Below are positions 22,917-34,429 of a stretch of 64,000 bases of DNA, piece after piece (the first letter of the stretch is position 1; each line of letters opens with the position of its first letter). The position numbers and the translations under genes are program-made. Origin of the DNA: Rhizopus arrhizus (taxonomy: Eukaryota; Mucoromycota; Mucoromycetes; Mucorales; Rhizopodaceae); contig JAKZZE010000001.1 of NCBI GenBank assembly GCA_024220505.1, positions 496,001 through 560,000 of the forward strand. The letters are read 5' to 3'. The notes under the pieces were generated by a model, which ran no database searches, was not told where the DNA came from, and saw only the letters and a program-made list of their open reading frames with translations.

Positions 22917-25032
22917 TACACTGAAAAGCTTGGTAAAAGTATCTACGTCATATCTTGACTCGCTTCGGCTTTCCTCCATCTTTGATTACAAGCATATCAT
23001 TCTTGTTTTTCAACACTTATATCTCAGTATCCATTAACAGATGGTTGGGTGCTTCCTTCTTGCAACAACGTGACCTACGTCAGAGTGATCCTCTATCGCT
23101 TTTACTTTTCAACCTAGCTTATGAATTCCTGCTTCGTTCCATTTTGTCTTGCCCCAGTCTCTCCGAGATTTCTCTTGCTTCTAGGTCTATCTTTCCTCAA
23201 TACTGACCAAAGCCAGTGGATGCTTCCTTACGTGTCTGTCAGCCCCATCCGATCAAATTGTTAAGCCATATGGATGACCTAGAACTATTTCTATCGTCCT
23301 CAACTGAATAGCCTATTCTTCTTGATATACTACAAATGTATAGCAAAGCCTCAAAAGATAAAGTTAATATCGAAAAAACTGTTATTGTGTCCCTTTCAGG
23401 TCATCCACACGAAGAATGGCGTAACTTTTGTTAGGCCACTAGTATTACATGGCATGACAACTCGAAATCCAATGCAATTAAACTTCTAGGATATCCACTA
23501 TACAGTACTCCAGCCCAATCGAACACCTTTCTGGAAGAAATAATGAATAAAATTGTCCGTCACTATGGATTGCTTCGAGGGAGGAATCTGTCAGTACGTG
23601 GTCTTGCCACCATTGCGAACTCCTTGCTGCTCAGTGGACTTTGGCATATACTTCGAGTTGCCCCTGCTCCTACGAAATGGCTTACTAGGGTGCAATCCAT
23701 TATACGAAATTCCGTCTTGCCCTTTTGGCCGAAGCCTAGCTGGGCTACAATCTGTCGCCCCAAAACTCATGGTGGCTCGGAGTGGTCGATATTCTGACTC
23801 AAAGTAAAGCGCTACACTTGATATATTTATAACGATTACTCACACCCATTAAACCTTAGGACTATCTTTCATCTTGGCTCGTACATCGCATACAAGTGTA
23901 TACAGGAAAGGCATCTTTCCTTCTTGTTCTACTATCTTCTGATCGTTTTCAAAGATTAATCAAGGCAATTCCTATTCTGGCCTACCTCGTAAAGTTGCTG
24001 CTATAGTTGCCACATCCCTCTCCATGGAATGAATGGTCCAGTATTTGCTTCATGGATTTTCCTTTCGTCTTTGTGGTTCATCTTCAGCCTGACTTCTGGG
24101 ATCCTCCACCTCGTATCTCATTCTGGTCCCTCATTTCTGATATCGCGGCGTGGAACAGCCGCTCTAATGTTTTGGAAGCTCATCGTACTCATGCGGTGTC
24201 TCGTCCGGTATTAAAACGTGTTTTCGACCGAGTGTATTATCTTTTCTATCCTGATGCCATTCCTTGTCAGTTGAACCATTATGTGTCCCGTACACTCGTT
24301 TTCATCAATCCTCGCGAAAGCTATACTGCCTCCAAGCAGTAAAACACTTCCAATAGGACCTGTGCCTTCTTGTGTTCATTGGGGTATATACACTCAGAGG
24401 TCAAAATGGACACCTTTGTCCAAATTAAATATTGGACAGTTACGAAAGTTCTTGTACCGTCAGCAGGATAACCTACCACGTCCTATATCTTTTTTTTGTT
24501 CCAGTAGCTCTCCATGCCCCTGCTCAACAGTAGAAAGAATTTTGGTTGCTTAATCTCACTCATCGCGCACTTACACCTTGATGGCGTCTTTTACATGACT
24601 CAATTGGGGTATGTAGTAAGACATACAGGTAGAATCCTCAACTTTCCACTTCCTCACTCTGTATTATCTGCGGTACTGCTGAAGAATCTCCTCCGCTTCA
24701 TTGTTGGATGTCCACACAAATGGCTATATTGGCAGCTCTTCTTCTCTCGTGTTCTTCCCTCCTTCTCCCAATGGACTTGTGATGATATTTGGCTATGTTT
24801 TATCACGTTCCAAAACTCACATAAAAATCCACTTCAACATGGTCAGCTACAATACATTGGTCATGGTTTCTATGCTCTGTGGAAGTATCATTGATTATGC
24901 ATCTATGAACAAGCTCCTTGGGACCCATCCAGGGCTTTATAAACCTTTTATGACGAGTCTTCTTTTTTAATTACTTCTGCTTAAGTTCTAATAAAGTCAC
25001 TTTAATACAGAAAAAAAAAAGAAAAAAAAAAA
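22917..25032 (+). mobile_element. 5'-truncated, degenerate LINE (reverse transcriptase and C-terminal region)
   Basis: Plus-strand relic of a non-LTR element. Reverse-transcriptase signatures: LTRFGFPPSLI, FNTYISVSINRWLGASF and LRQSDPLSLLLFNLA (normally RQGDPLSPLLFNLA). A decayed catalytic box reads HMDDLELFLSS near 23268. Post-RT segments are NLSVRGLATIANSLLLSGLW and WATICRPKTHGGS (23580-23780). A C-terminal FIVGCPHKW lies near 24700. Several stops and frameshifts separate them. The element starts within the RT (KAW...YLRHILTRFGF), so it is 5'-truncated. It ends at AATAAAGTC...CAG followed by an A-rich tail at 25011-25032. It is a different family from the ORF1-bearing LINE copies elsewhere in the window. 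Confidence 0.87.
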
Positions 25033-25621
25033 GCTCTTGAGACAAGTGCATAGTGTATAACGTGTAATGGTTTCCTTATGTAGAATTCTTTGTTCTACTT
25101 GCGATACCTTTTAGTTTGTGTATCAGATATTAAACATTATGCTCAGATTATCACAGGTATATCAATAATTTGTTTAATGATTTAAATACAAGATTTGATG
25201 ATCCTCTCTGTTTCTGTTGTAATCGCTTTTTTAAGACCATCTTTTACAATTTTCAGAGAAGTACTTTTGACATCATCGAGAATGCTGAAAATGCAGCATA
25301 CTTCATATGTTTTAAATATTTGTTCACAGTTGCTGCGACATACACAAGAAATGACAGGTATACGGGTGCCTTGCTATCTTTTCTTAGTATTTGTTGGAAT
25401 TCGACGAAGTTTATAGCGATCCTTTGATTTTTTTGCATGTCTCCAAAAACATTTTACTCCTGGCAAAAAACAAGAACAAGTCAACCATGTCACTCTTCAT
25501 AGTAATTTGAGGAGAAGTGATGAGGCATAGGATTTTCGACGCAAAGTGAGCTGCATTCAATTGCTTTTTCTTCTGACTGGGATGATCCAGTAAATGTAAA
25601 GGCGAGATAGGTATATAGCCC
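25033..25621. other. Intergenic; no gene supported
   Basis: Overlapping short frames on both strands (25170-25440, 25411-25653) have no recognisable content. Nothing firm is seen. Confidence 0.5.
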
Positions 25622-26131
25622 TTAACAAACGATTTTAAGCTGTGAAAGCCCATGATTGATGTGAGTCTCGTTGATGTATTGGTTTAGAAGATGAGGGCTC
25701 GAGTAAATTTCTTTGCTTGAATCGTCCAGAATATAGATTTCGCTTGAGGTAAGCTCACCATGTTTCCAGAATCTGAGTGATGACCCCAAGAGTAATTCAG
25801 ACGAATGGTCTGCAACGTAAAATCCACATGTGATCAGTAATTCTATAAAATCCCAATAAATTGAGAGCTCATAGTATATCGTTGAACCAAGATACGAATG
25901 CTCTTTAATAACTGCTGTAGGTATATGATGTAGATCGTTGACGTTTTCCCCATAAACATAGTCATCAATTGTAAAGTGGTTATGTAAGAAAATGTCATTA
26001 CTTGTCAGGTAAATTTTGATATTTCCAAAGTCTATAATTGAGTCGATGAATAAACTCGCTATATCTGATATCATGTCCTCTAGAGCTTTGTTGCCAATTG
26101 TCATGAAAGGAACATTAACATTAGCTGCCAC
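25622..26131 (-). CDS. Hypothetical protein
   Basis: 169 codons, Met start, no low-complexity artefact. It opens MAANVNVPFMTIGNKALEDM and is rich in Ile, Tyr and Asp (YLTSNDIFLHNHFTIDDYVY). No domain recognised and no signal peptide. An AG just upstream (ATCTCACAG) leaves open that this is an internal exon. Composition differs from the codon-biased MET10 next door. It could be a lineage-specific gene or a relic. Confidence 0.4.
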   Translation of the reverse strand: MAANVNVPFMTIGNKALEDMISDIASLFIDSIIDFGNIKIYLTSNDIFLHNHFTIDDYVYGENVNDLHHIPTAVIKEHSYLGSTIYYELSIYWDFIELLITCGFYVADHSSELLLGSSLRFWKHGELTSSEIYILDDSSKEIYSSPHLLNQYINETHINHGLSQLKIVC

Positions 26132-26586
26132 TGTGAGATATTTGCAGATAATAAGTGAGAAAATAGAAAGGAAAATAGTACTTGAAAGCTAGTGAATGAG
26201 TCTCTATGTAACCTCTTTATTAGATTTCAAGACGAGAGAAAGAACCCATTTAATCAAACTATGCCTTTATATAGAAAATAAAATTATTCATAGACCGCAG
26301 TGAGCTCAAAGTCAACTTTAGTATTGAGCTTGAACAATATAAATATTGTATATGGTTAATATTGTAAATGAGTCTTAGAGAATATTTAACAAATAATATT
26401 ATGTGTTCAGTACTTGCTATTTCTTATATAAGATTTGAGTAATCTCATACGAATAAGTATTTAATGAAGTAAATACGACATAGCCCCTAACCCAGTGGTA
26501 AGAGCAGATTTTTTTATGTAAAATAAAGCAATTAATTTTATTTAGTCTAAATAAATTTAGGGTAAAAGAAACAAAGTATACATTGT

Positions 26587-29500
26587 TTAATAAACTTCGA
26601 GAATATAAGATTCTTTTTCTTTCCATTCTTCAATGAGAGCAGAAGCTTTGGCAGCATCAATTCCACTATATTTAGTAAGACCGTGAACAACAGCATCTTT
26701 GACATCAGGAACAGGCCAGGTAGGACCACAAAGATAGAAGTGACCCTTTTGGTTCATCAAGTAGTCATTCAACATTTCAGCGTCTTCCATCATCTTGTGT
26801 TGAATATAAATCTTTTCCTTTTGATCACGAGAGAAGGCGAGACCCATGTGAGAGAGAGTACCATCAGCATGATAAGCTTCAAGTTCTTCACCATAGAGGT
26901 ATTCCATTGAACGATAACGAGAACCAAAGTAGAGAACAACAGGACCAATCTTCTTACCAGCAGCCTTGGCCAAGTAACGTTCTTGGATGAAGGCACGGAA
27001 GGGAGCCATACCAGTACCGAGACCAGCCATGATGACAGGTTGACTGTCAAGAGGAGGAAGCTTCATCACTGAGGGCTTGATGGATACAGTCACTTGGTCA
27101 CCGATAGTCAAGTTGGATAAGTAGCGAGTACACTGACCATAACGTTTTCTTCCAGACTTGTCTTCCCAATCAACAGCAACCACAAGCAAGTGAACAGCAT
27201 TGTTGTACATCTTTTGAGATGAGGCAATAGAGTAGTGACGAGGCTTGATAGGAGCAATAATCTGGGCAAGTTCTTCCACAGAGGGCTTGGCAGAGGTGAA
27301 TTCACGCAAGAGATCTTCATAGGTAGTTGTGTTGTCAACACGTTCCTTGAAATCTTCTTTACCTTCAGGTGTGAGCAAATAGAGAAGTTGTTCACGTTCC
27401 TTAGGATCAGAGGCAAAAGAAGCCAGGGATTCGTAAAACTTCTTGGAGGGACGACCAAAGATGTCCAAAGTTTGAGAAAAGAGTTGGAACACGGTGCGAG
27501 TTTCCTTCTTGCCATTTTCAGGATGATTGACAGAGATGATATCACGACCATTGAGGCCATACCAATTCAAGAAGGCTTGAACGTCTTGATAGTCATTGTG
27601 ACCGTGGACACCAAGGGCATCACCCAATTCGTATTTGAGGTTGGAACCAGAAGTGTCAAATTCAAGATGGAACACATTACGATCATAACTATCAGGAGTC
27701 AAACGCTTGTTCTCAGAAACACGAATAACATAGTTGGTTTCGTGCAAGTCGGGACGAATAGCTTCTTCAGTGTGATAGGCATCATTAAACATCAATTGCC
27801 ATGCAGCCTTGTGCCACTTGTTCAACTCGGCACCCACACCCTGATCCTCAGAGTCAGCAACCACAGTCAGGTCATCCTCTTCCTTGTCAACCACCAAACG
27901 ATCCAAGGGCAAAGCAGGGAGCACAGCATCGGAGAGCTCAAGGATAGTCCAAGGAGGCAACAATTCGATAGAAGTCAAACCCTTCTTGACAGCATCCACC
28001 ACATCAGCAACTAAAGCAACCAAGGACACCTTCTTGTCACCAGTGGGTTCCTTGTAGAGACCAGCCAAAAGCTCAGCAGGATTCTGAACACGTTGATGAA
28101 GGATCAAGAAGACAGCCTCCCAGATGAGGTGAGTTGATTTAGTACTCAAGCCAAGTTCTTCAGCAATACGAGCAGCATCAATTGTATATAACTTGGCATT
28201 CAACTCGGTCAACTTGAACTTGAACTCGTTGGTCAATACACCTTCGACATCATCACCATGCTTCCAGGGACCGTGAAGGACAACGGTAGCATTCTTGGTA
28301 GCGCGAGCCAATGTGTTGTACTCCTTGACGAGAGCGACATTGTGAACAGCGACATAGTGATGGTTGGTGGTGTATCCAGCTTGAAGGTGAGTGTGGACAG
28401 CAGGGCCACCCACACGGTATCCATCACGGGTCACACGTGCAGTCAAACGAGGATGTTGGACAAGATGAGCATCGTGAAGACCGGCAGCAGAAGAACCGTC
28501 TTGTTCAATATCCCAAAAGACAGCGCTCCAGGCACCATCTTGAGTTTCATCTTCGATAGTAGCAGCTTGAATAAAGGGTTCAGCAGCAAGATTAATGAAG
28601 CTTTCTTGTTCTGAGGCTTTGACAAGAGGAGCTATGTGAGTAGCTTGAAGGTGATCGAAGCTAGCGGCTTGAGCACTAACCAAGCGAGGACGTTGATCAC
28701 GAGCAAGAGGACCAAAGCGAACAGAGGCAGCAACATCTTGATAGAGAGAACCATTAAAGGCATATAAACCTGCACCTTCTTCCAATACAATCACACGACG
28801 AGCAGAGGAAGGCAAGGCAGCAATCAAGTCAGCCTCAGACCAGGGACGGTAGACACGGACAGACAAGAGACCCACCTTTGTATTAGAAGCAACAGCATGC
28901 TGAAGAGACTCAGGGACAGAGGCACGCAAAGCAACTAAGACGGTTTCAGCATCGGCAGCACCAGCATATTCAAAAGGTTGATAATTGAATTGACCAAGGA
29001 TATTCTTGGCAACAGAATATGATTCTGTCAATGTCTGTTGAACACTGGCTGATACTGAAGATTGAAGTTGAGCAAGCTGACTGTAGTTGACCAAGTTGAC
29101 CTTTTCGATTTGCTTGGCAGCCGTGACACCATTAAAGAAGTGAACGACAGGTAATTGGAGAGTATGAGCAAGCAAATGAGCAGTGATGGCCATATCATGA
29201 GCTTCTTGTGCGCTGGAGGAAGATAGCAAGATGGCGCCTGTATTACGAGCAGCCAAAACGGCATCCACATTGGCAGAGGCAACCAAGTCTTGATCTACAG
29301 ATTGAGCAGCGATATGAAAGACAACAGGTTGATGTTGAGCAACCAAGATATGCAAGTTGGGAATCATGGAAAGCAAGGCCTGAGAGGAAGCCAAGACAGA
29401 CAAGTTCTTTTTGTTATCGGCAAGAGCGCCTTGAACGGCTTGAAGAGCACCGAAACGAGTTTCCATCTCAATTACCTTGACTAATTGTTGTTGAGCATTG

Positions 29501-29877
29501 CGCAAAGACTTTTGTGAATAAGCCTTCAATTCCTGACCAAGAGAATCACCAGTAAGACCAGGATAGAGGAAGATCAAGTCAGAAAGAGCAAAAGCAGCGT
29601 AGCCCACAGCATGATTTGCGTTCAAGAGACGAGCATTATTGCTTGATAAAATGTATTCAAGAGCATCCTTAACTTTAGATTCAAGCAAAATAGATTGATC
29701 TTCATCGACAATGGTTGTTTGACTTCCGGTTGTAGAGGAAGCGTCCAAATCTTTTTTTAATTCATCTGTTACTGCTTTTACTACATCGGTAGATAAATCT
29801 ACTTTCTCAAAAGCCTTGTTGGTAGGAACAGCTTTGCTCTTCACAAGTGAAGCAACCAAAGCAACGGAAGCAAACAT
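26587..29877 (-). CDS. MET10: Sulfite reductase [NADPH] flavoprotein alpha subunit
   Basis: Single exon, 1096 residues, matching the roughly 1000-1100 residues of fungal Met10. The N-terminal half (about 1-480) has the pyruvate-ferredoxin-oxidoreductase-like fold (HAVGYAAFALSDLIFLYPG; GLLSVRVYRPWSEADL). The C-terminal part is a ferredoxin-NADP reductase-like module: a connecting/FAD-binding region with ELGDALGVHGHND and RHYSIASS (about 880), then NADPH binding with AGLGTGMAPFRAF and the aromatic end YILEVY. It transfers electrons from NADPH via FAD to the MET5-type hemoprotein, reducing sulfite to sulfide in cytosolic sulfur assimilation. The codons are strongly biased, suggesting high expression. 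The Met is at the natural start behind a CT-rich antisense leader. Confidence 0.95.
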   Translation of the reverse strand: MFASVALVASLVKSKAVPTNKAFEKVDLSTDVVKAVTDELKKDLDASSTTGSQTTIVDEDQSILLESKVKDALEYILSSNNARLLNANHAVGYAAFALSDLIFLYPGLTGDSLGQELKAYSQKSLRNAQQQLVKVIEMETRFGALQAVQGALADNKKNLSVLASSQALLSMIPNLHILVAQHQPVVFHIAAQSVDQDLVASANVDAVLAARNTGAILLSSSSAQEAHDMAITAHLLAHTLQLPVVHFFNGVTAAKQIEKVNLVNYSQLAQLQSSVSASVQQTLTESYSVAKNILGQFNYQPFEYAGAADAETVLVALRASVPESLQHAVASNTKVGLLSVRVYRPWSEADLIAALPSSARRVIVLEEGAGLYAFNGSLYQDVAASVRFGPLARDQRPRLVSAQAASFDHLQATHIAPLVKASEQESFINLAAEPFIQAATIEDETQDGAWSAVFWDIEQDGSSAAGLHDAHLVQHPRLTARVTRDGYRVGGPAVHTHLQAGYTTNHHYVAVHNVALVKEYNTLARATKNATVVLHGPWKHGDDVEGVLTNEFKFKLTELNAKLYTIDAARIAEELGLSTKSTHLIWEAVFLILHQRVQNPAELLAGLYKEPTGDKKVSLVALVADVVDAVKKGLTSIELLPPWTILELSDAVLPALPLDRLVVDKEEDDLTVVADSEDQGVGAELNKWHKAAWQLMFNDAYHTEEAIRPDLHETNYVIRVSENKRLTPDSYDRNVFHLEFDTSGSNLKYELGDALGVHGHNDYQDVQAFLNWYGLNGRDIISVNHPENGKKETRTVFQLFSQTLDIFGRPSKKFYESLASFASDPKEREQLLYLLTPEGKEDFKERVDNTTTYEDLLREFTSAKPSVEELAQIIAPIKPRHYSIASSQKMYNNAVHLLVVAVDWEDKSGRKRYGQCTRYLSNLTIGDQVTVSIKPSVMKLPPLDSQPVIMAGLGTGMAPFRAFIQERYLAKAAGKKIGPVVLYFGSRYRSMEYLYGEELEAYHADGTLSHMGLAFSRDQKEKIYIQHKMMEDAEMLNDYLMNQKGHFYLCGPTWPVPDVKDAVVHGLTKYSGIDAAKASALIEEWKEKESYILEVY

Positions 29878-30258
29878 ATTTTATAATTCAAGAAAAAAAA
29901 AAAGAAAAGAGAGTGAAAAAAAAAATCAAATCAAGAAGACCATATATAATTTGTAAGATAATAGCACGCCATAGAGTGAAACTATCCATTCACAAATGAT
30001 AAAAATTGCGCCATTGTCTCTCCGACATACCTCATTTTTCAATGACAATTCGTAACTTAATCAGATCTTTTCATTTGATTGGATAAGAATGAACAAATTA
30101 AAAGCAGTCATTTTTTATTGGAATTTTATTGGTATTATGCGAAATGTTTACTGTAGACACTCTTAAGTTGTTCCATGAATACAAACATCAAAGTTGTATG
30201 AGGACTATATACAAATAATATAAATTAGTGTCATATTCAAATACATTATTTTGTCTTT

Positions 30259-31223
30259 TTACCCAATACGAAGATAGTGTGCAAGAAATCCTTTATAAAG
30301 CCCACGGACACCTTCAATCTTTACAATTTTTACAAAGCAATCGGTAGGACCCTTATAAAGTAAACCTTTACCCGTTAAAGGATCAACTCCTTGGTTATAC
30401 ATACGAGTAGAGATGACATCAAAGGGGTTCATAGCCAGACAAACCAAGACACCCGTAAACATGGATGTAGCAAAGTGTGTACCAACTGAATCAGGGAATC
30501 CAAATCGCTTGATCAACAGGTCCTTACCAAGCATATACGTAGGCATCTGAACAGCAGATCCCACACCCGCTCTAGCCATCGCTGCATCTGCACCACGATA
30601 TAATCCCTTGATACCTTCTGTACGATAGATTTGAGTAAGAGCACTAAAAGATGATCCCATTTGATGTTGATAACCAATGTTTTTGAAGATTGGTGAGTAA
30701 GATTGCCTTCTGGTCTTGATAAGGTATAAGGGAGACCCTAAAACAGCTCCGACAACACCAGCAAATGCACCAGAGAATACACCAGCAGCTAATAAACTTG
30801 CATTGGACTGAAGTTGAAAGGTCTTCTTGACCTTATTGAACACTGGATCGTATAAACCCAAACGACTACCGTTCAAGCACACTTGATAAATATAAGCTAC
30901 ACTTAAACCTCTTTGTGCACCACGTATGCCTTCATGTTCAAAAACTACCTTGAGTGCTTGGAAACTGTTGTGATAAGGTCTTGCACTTTCTGTTAATGTA
31001 CCCGCTCGAACCAATTCACCTTGTAATTGTAATCTAGTCTTTACAACCTGTGATTGAAGTGTTAAATATAGATTGTAACGTCACCAAATATCTTTACCTC
31101 CCAAGGGTTAGTAAAAGTAACAGCTCCACAAGCAGCTAAACCACCAATAACGAACCCGATCATTGTATCCCTTGTTTTATTTTCTATCTTTTTAATTTCT
31201 TTTTGTTGAGTTAATGCAGACAT
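30259..31223 (-). CDS. OAC1: Mitochondrial carrier, oxaloacetate/sulfate type (OAC1/SLC25A34-35-like)
   Basis: Two exons, complement(30259-31047, 31098-31223), 304 residues; the 50-nt intron joins NPWE to VVKTRLQLQG, rebuilding the first carrier signature. Three tandem carrier repeats: first P-x-(D/E) as TNPWEVVKTRLQLQG, second GSPLYLIKTRRQSYS, third MNPFDVISTRMYNQG, each followed by a G-rich helix (GIRGAQRGL, GIKGLYRGA, GVRGLYKGF). Ser-Pro-Leu-Tyr-Leu in repeat 2 and overall length fit the OAC1 branch, which in yeast exchanges oxaloacetate, sulfate, thiosulfate and malonate across the inner membrane. It lies upstream of MET10 on the same strand and divergent from BCAS3. Subfamily assignment is by eye. 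Confidence 0.85.
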
Positions 31224-31626
31224 TTCTATGTATTCTATTCTAAAGAAAAAGAAAGATAATAAAAAAAAAAGTAAAGGATTTCCCCTTTATTTTTCGGAAT
31301 AAATAAAAGTGTTACTCATTCTGCTTTATGAACTTTGACTCGATGCGGTTGTTGAATGCGTGGCTAATCAATATTTCCCTTTTTTACTTTTTTCCTTTTT
31401 TGATCAATGATAATATGAGCGAGGTGTGCATGAAGGGAAAATGAGGTGTGATCCATAAATCCATCATGCACACTCACACTCACATTCACTTTATCTCCTT
31501 TTTTTTTTTTTCTTTCTTTTTTTCATTTGTTGTCTATTGTGAATATATAAATTTATATGAAAACACCTGTTTATAATGGAATTAAAGCAGAACCAAGATT
31601 TCTTCAGTGAGCATTATAAATGATAT

Positions 31627-31819
31627 ATGCATTATTTTATATTAAATGCATTTATTAGTGATCCTACTTCATTTGAATCACTTTCAAGTGGAATAAGTAG
31701 AATATCTTCTTATGTTGCATCTAATTTACCAAAGAAAAGATCAAGTATGACAGCTACAAATACAATATTATATAATCAGCCATCACAAAGAAGATTCTTG
31801 GAAGAGATTGTATTAGAAC

Positions 31820-31850
<31 letters not shown>

Positions 31851-34429
31851 CAAAAATGCGGATACGGTTACATTTGCATGCTTTGAAAAATTGAATAATA
31901 AAAGAATATCATGTTTGTTGCTAGGATACCAAAATGGGTTTCAATTATGGGATATCACAAATCCAGATAATGTACATGAAATATGTTCAATAAGAGATAA
32001 GGAAACCTTCGGAACTGTGTCTTGTATCCACTTGATAAATAATGATTCATTGGCTATCATGTAAGTGATTATATTTGCTAATATGAACATTAACCATATT
32101 TTAAAGTACTGAAAAGGACAATAAACAATCAAAGATGATAATTTATTCCTTGGATACCCATTCAATCATAAAGGAAATCGCTCAATTTGCACAAGAAGAT
32201 AATAATCCAGTCTTAATCACACGTATACAAAGTAATCACAAGATCATTGCTTTGGTAGACTCTAACGACTTATTATACATTCAGTCTAATATAAATATAC
32301 ATATTTAGGGTTGTTTATCACGTCACAAATCATTCATTTACTTATTATCTGCAGTTGATTTTAAACAGATAACAAATCCCCTAGTAGACGTTTATCATGA
32401 TATTAACACTGGGCCAATCTTTACATTAAACTCAAGATTCATTGCTTATGCAACCAACACAGCCGTACTGTATTCAGACCCAGTCATGGCATCATTCAGT
32501 AACAAATTGCAATTAGAAAAGGATGTCAAGGGAGCAGCTAAAGACATAGCAAAGGAAGTGGTGAGTGGTATGAAATCACTGGGTGAATTCAGTTATCATC
32601 AATTATCCAATTATTTTTCAACGCCAACATCACCCATAACCGATAAAAAGGTGGTTACACCTTCTGGAATGGTCATGATTCGAGATACACAGGCATTGAT
32701 CACTAGAAACAATTCAATTATAGCTCATTTTAGACCACATACACATCCAATCTCTTGTCTTTCCTTCAATCCATCTGGTACTCTACTTTTATCTGCTTCA
32801 AAGCAAGGGCACACATTTCACATCTTTTCTATTCTCACAAATATTCTTGCGGTCGGGAATGTATCTCATCTCTATAGTCTCTCGAGAGGTTATACGGATG
32901 CCCAAGTAGAAGACTGTCAATTCTCGAATGATTCTAATTGGTGTGCGATCAGTACTGCAAGAGGTACGACACATCTCTATGCTATTAACCCTTATGGTGG
33001 TAAACCAGAGATATCAGGGCATATACACAATAAAGTGAATAATAGAAATCGTCGTCATCCATTCGTTAGCAAGATAAAGCCAAAGGTAACTATAAGGATG
33101 ATGAATAAATTTTATACTTATACGTATTCAGATATTATCAGCAACAGTACTTAATTCAGTAATGCGTATTAAACAAAGAAAAAGAATGCCAGAAAGTTTA
33201 AATCAAGAAGAAATGTACGTGAATAATCTTAGATCTCCTTTACCACCACCTCGTCTTAGTCATTTACAAAAGGAACCAAGAGCAAAATTAACGGCCTTCT
33301 TTATCAACACAAGTTCTTTCTTGATCAATAATGATATCACTGTAAAACAACCAGCAACGCATCTGCTAAAACATATACCTTACTTGCCTCAACAGCAACT
33401 ACAACAAAATGATACGTTGATGTTTGGATTTGATGAAGAATATGATGACTCGGTCAAAACAGTAAATGATGAAGTTGGATGGCAAGATATTTATACTTTC
33501 CACCCAAATGGCATTTTGACACTCTATCGTTGTTGGATAACAAAGGCAGCATTGAAAAAGAGAGAAGGCAGTAAAAACATATCAGATTTATCTGTAAGAA
33601 AGGAGAGTATAGCAGAATGGAAAGTAGGAAGAAACATAGATTGGAAACAAGTACAGTTAAAGATCGATTCCAAATTTGCTGAAAAGAAACGAGAGAAAAA
33701 GAAGAAGGATGATAAAAGACTGTTTTGGTTATCAAACGCTGAAATAAGTACCTATTCATCGGATGAGCTGCCCATTTGGTCTCAACGTCAATTCATATTT
33801 CAAACTTACAAGGAGTTGCCTTGTAATAATACATCTGGTATAATACCTGCTACAAACACCTTACTCATGCCAAAAGAGATACCTGAGCCAATTTCCAGTC
33901 GTATGGATCGTGTGAGAAAGACAATGACAAGGTTAACAAATGACACAGTCGAAGAGAATATGGATGATGCTTTAGCTGAATTAGAAGGTAATTTACCTTT
34001 TTATAAATAATATTTATTCATGTTTTCATATTAGATAATTTATCAAATGCCATGCAAACTTCCTTTTCCTTTACAAATTCTATTAGTAGTAGCCCTGCAT
34101 CCACTGTAAAATGGCTATCGACAAGTGCCAATGCGATATCAGGAGCAGCTTCTCTATCAAAATTCTTTGCGAATAAGAACTCATCTTTATCTTTTGAAGA
34201 TGCTTACTTGATTAACATGGGAAATGGACCTAGTTCTGAACCTTCAATGAATCATCATTCGACAGTGAGCTCAATTATACACCTTAAAGAAGATTCATCC
34301 GTGGAAGAAGAAGAAGTGATTCGATTTGAAAATGATTTACAAAATAATAACAATCTTTATTCACCTGATGGAGACAATGAAGTAGCCTATCCTTATGAAT
34401 CCATTTATAATGAGGAAATATGGCATTAA
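31627..34429 (+). CDS. BCAS3: BCAS3-family WD40 protein (phagophore/cytoskeleton adaptor)
   Basis: Proposed exons 31627-32060, 32107-32254, 32309-33085, 33132-33987, 34035-34429 (869 residues). The 32255-32308 junction is a guess; the intron may instead run further, to the CAG at 32356. The start is also uncertain, because an ATG at 31576 cannot be spliced in phase. Diagnostic blades are IIAHFRPHTHPISCLSFNPS and GTLLLSASKQGHTFHIF, then YSLSRGYTDAQVEDCQFSND, SNWCAISTARGTTHLYAINP and YGG. These are the core of the BCAS3 beta-propeller and its C-terminal BCAS3 domain. Animal BCAS3 pairs with PHAF1 at autophagic membranes and affects cell polarity. The C terminus is acidic and disordered. Its stop overlaps the next gene by 4 bp. 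Confidence 0.88.

Noticed and set aside
25170..25653. Overlapping small frames on both strands as genes
   Set aside because: They overlap each other, lack recognisable content and cannot be spliced into one another in phase.
26480..26507. tRNA-like 5' half (CCCAGTGGTAAGAGCAG)
   Set aside because: No matching anticodon arm, T-arm or 3' acceptor half follows; the downstream sequence is AT-rich. Probably chance.
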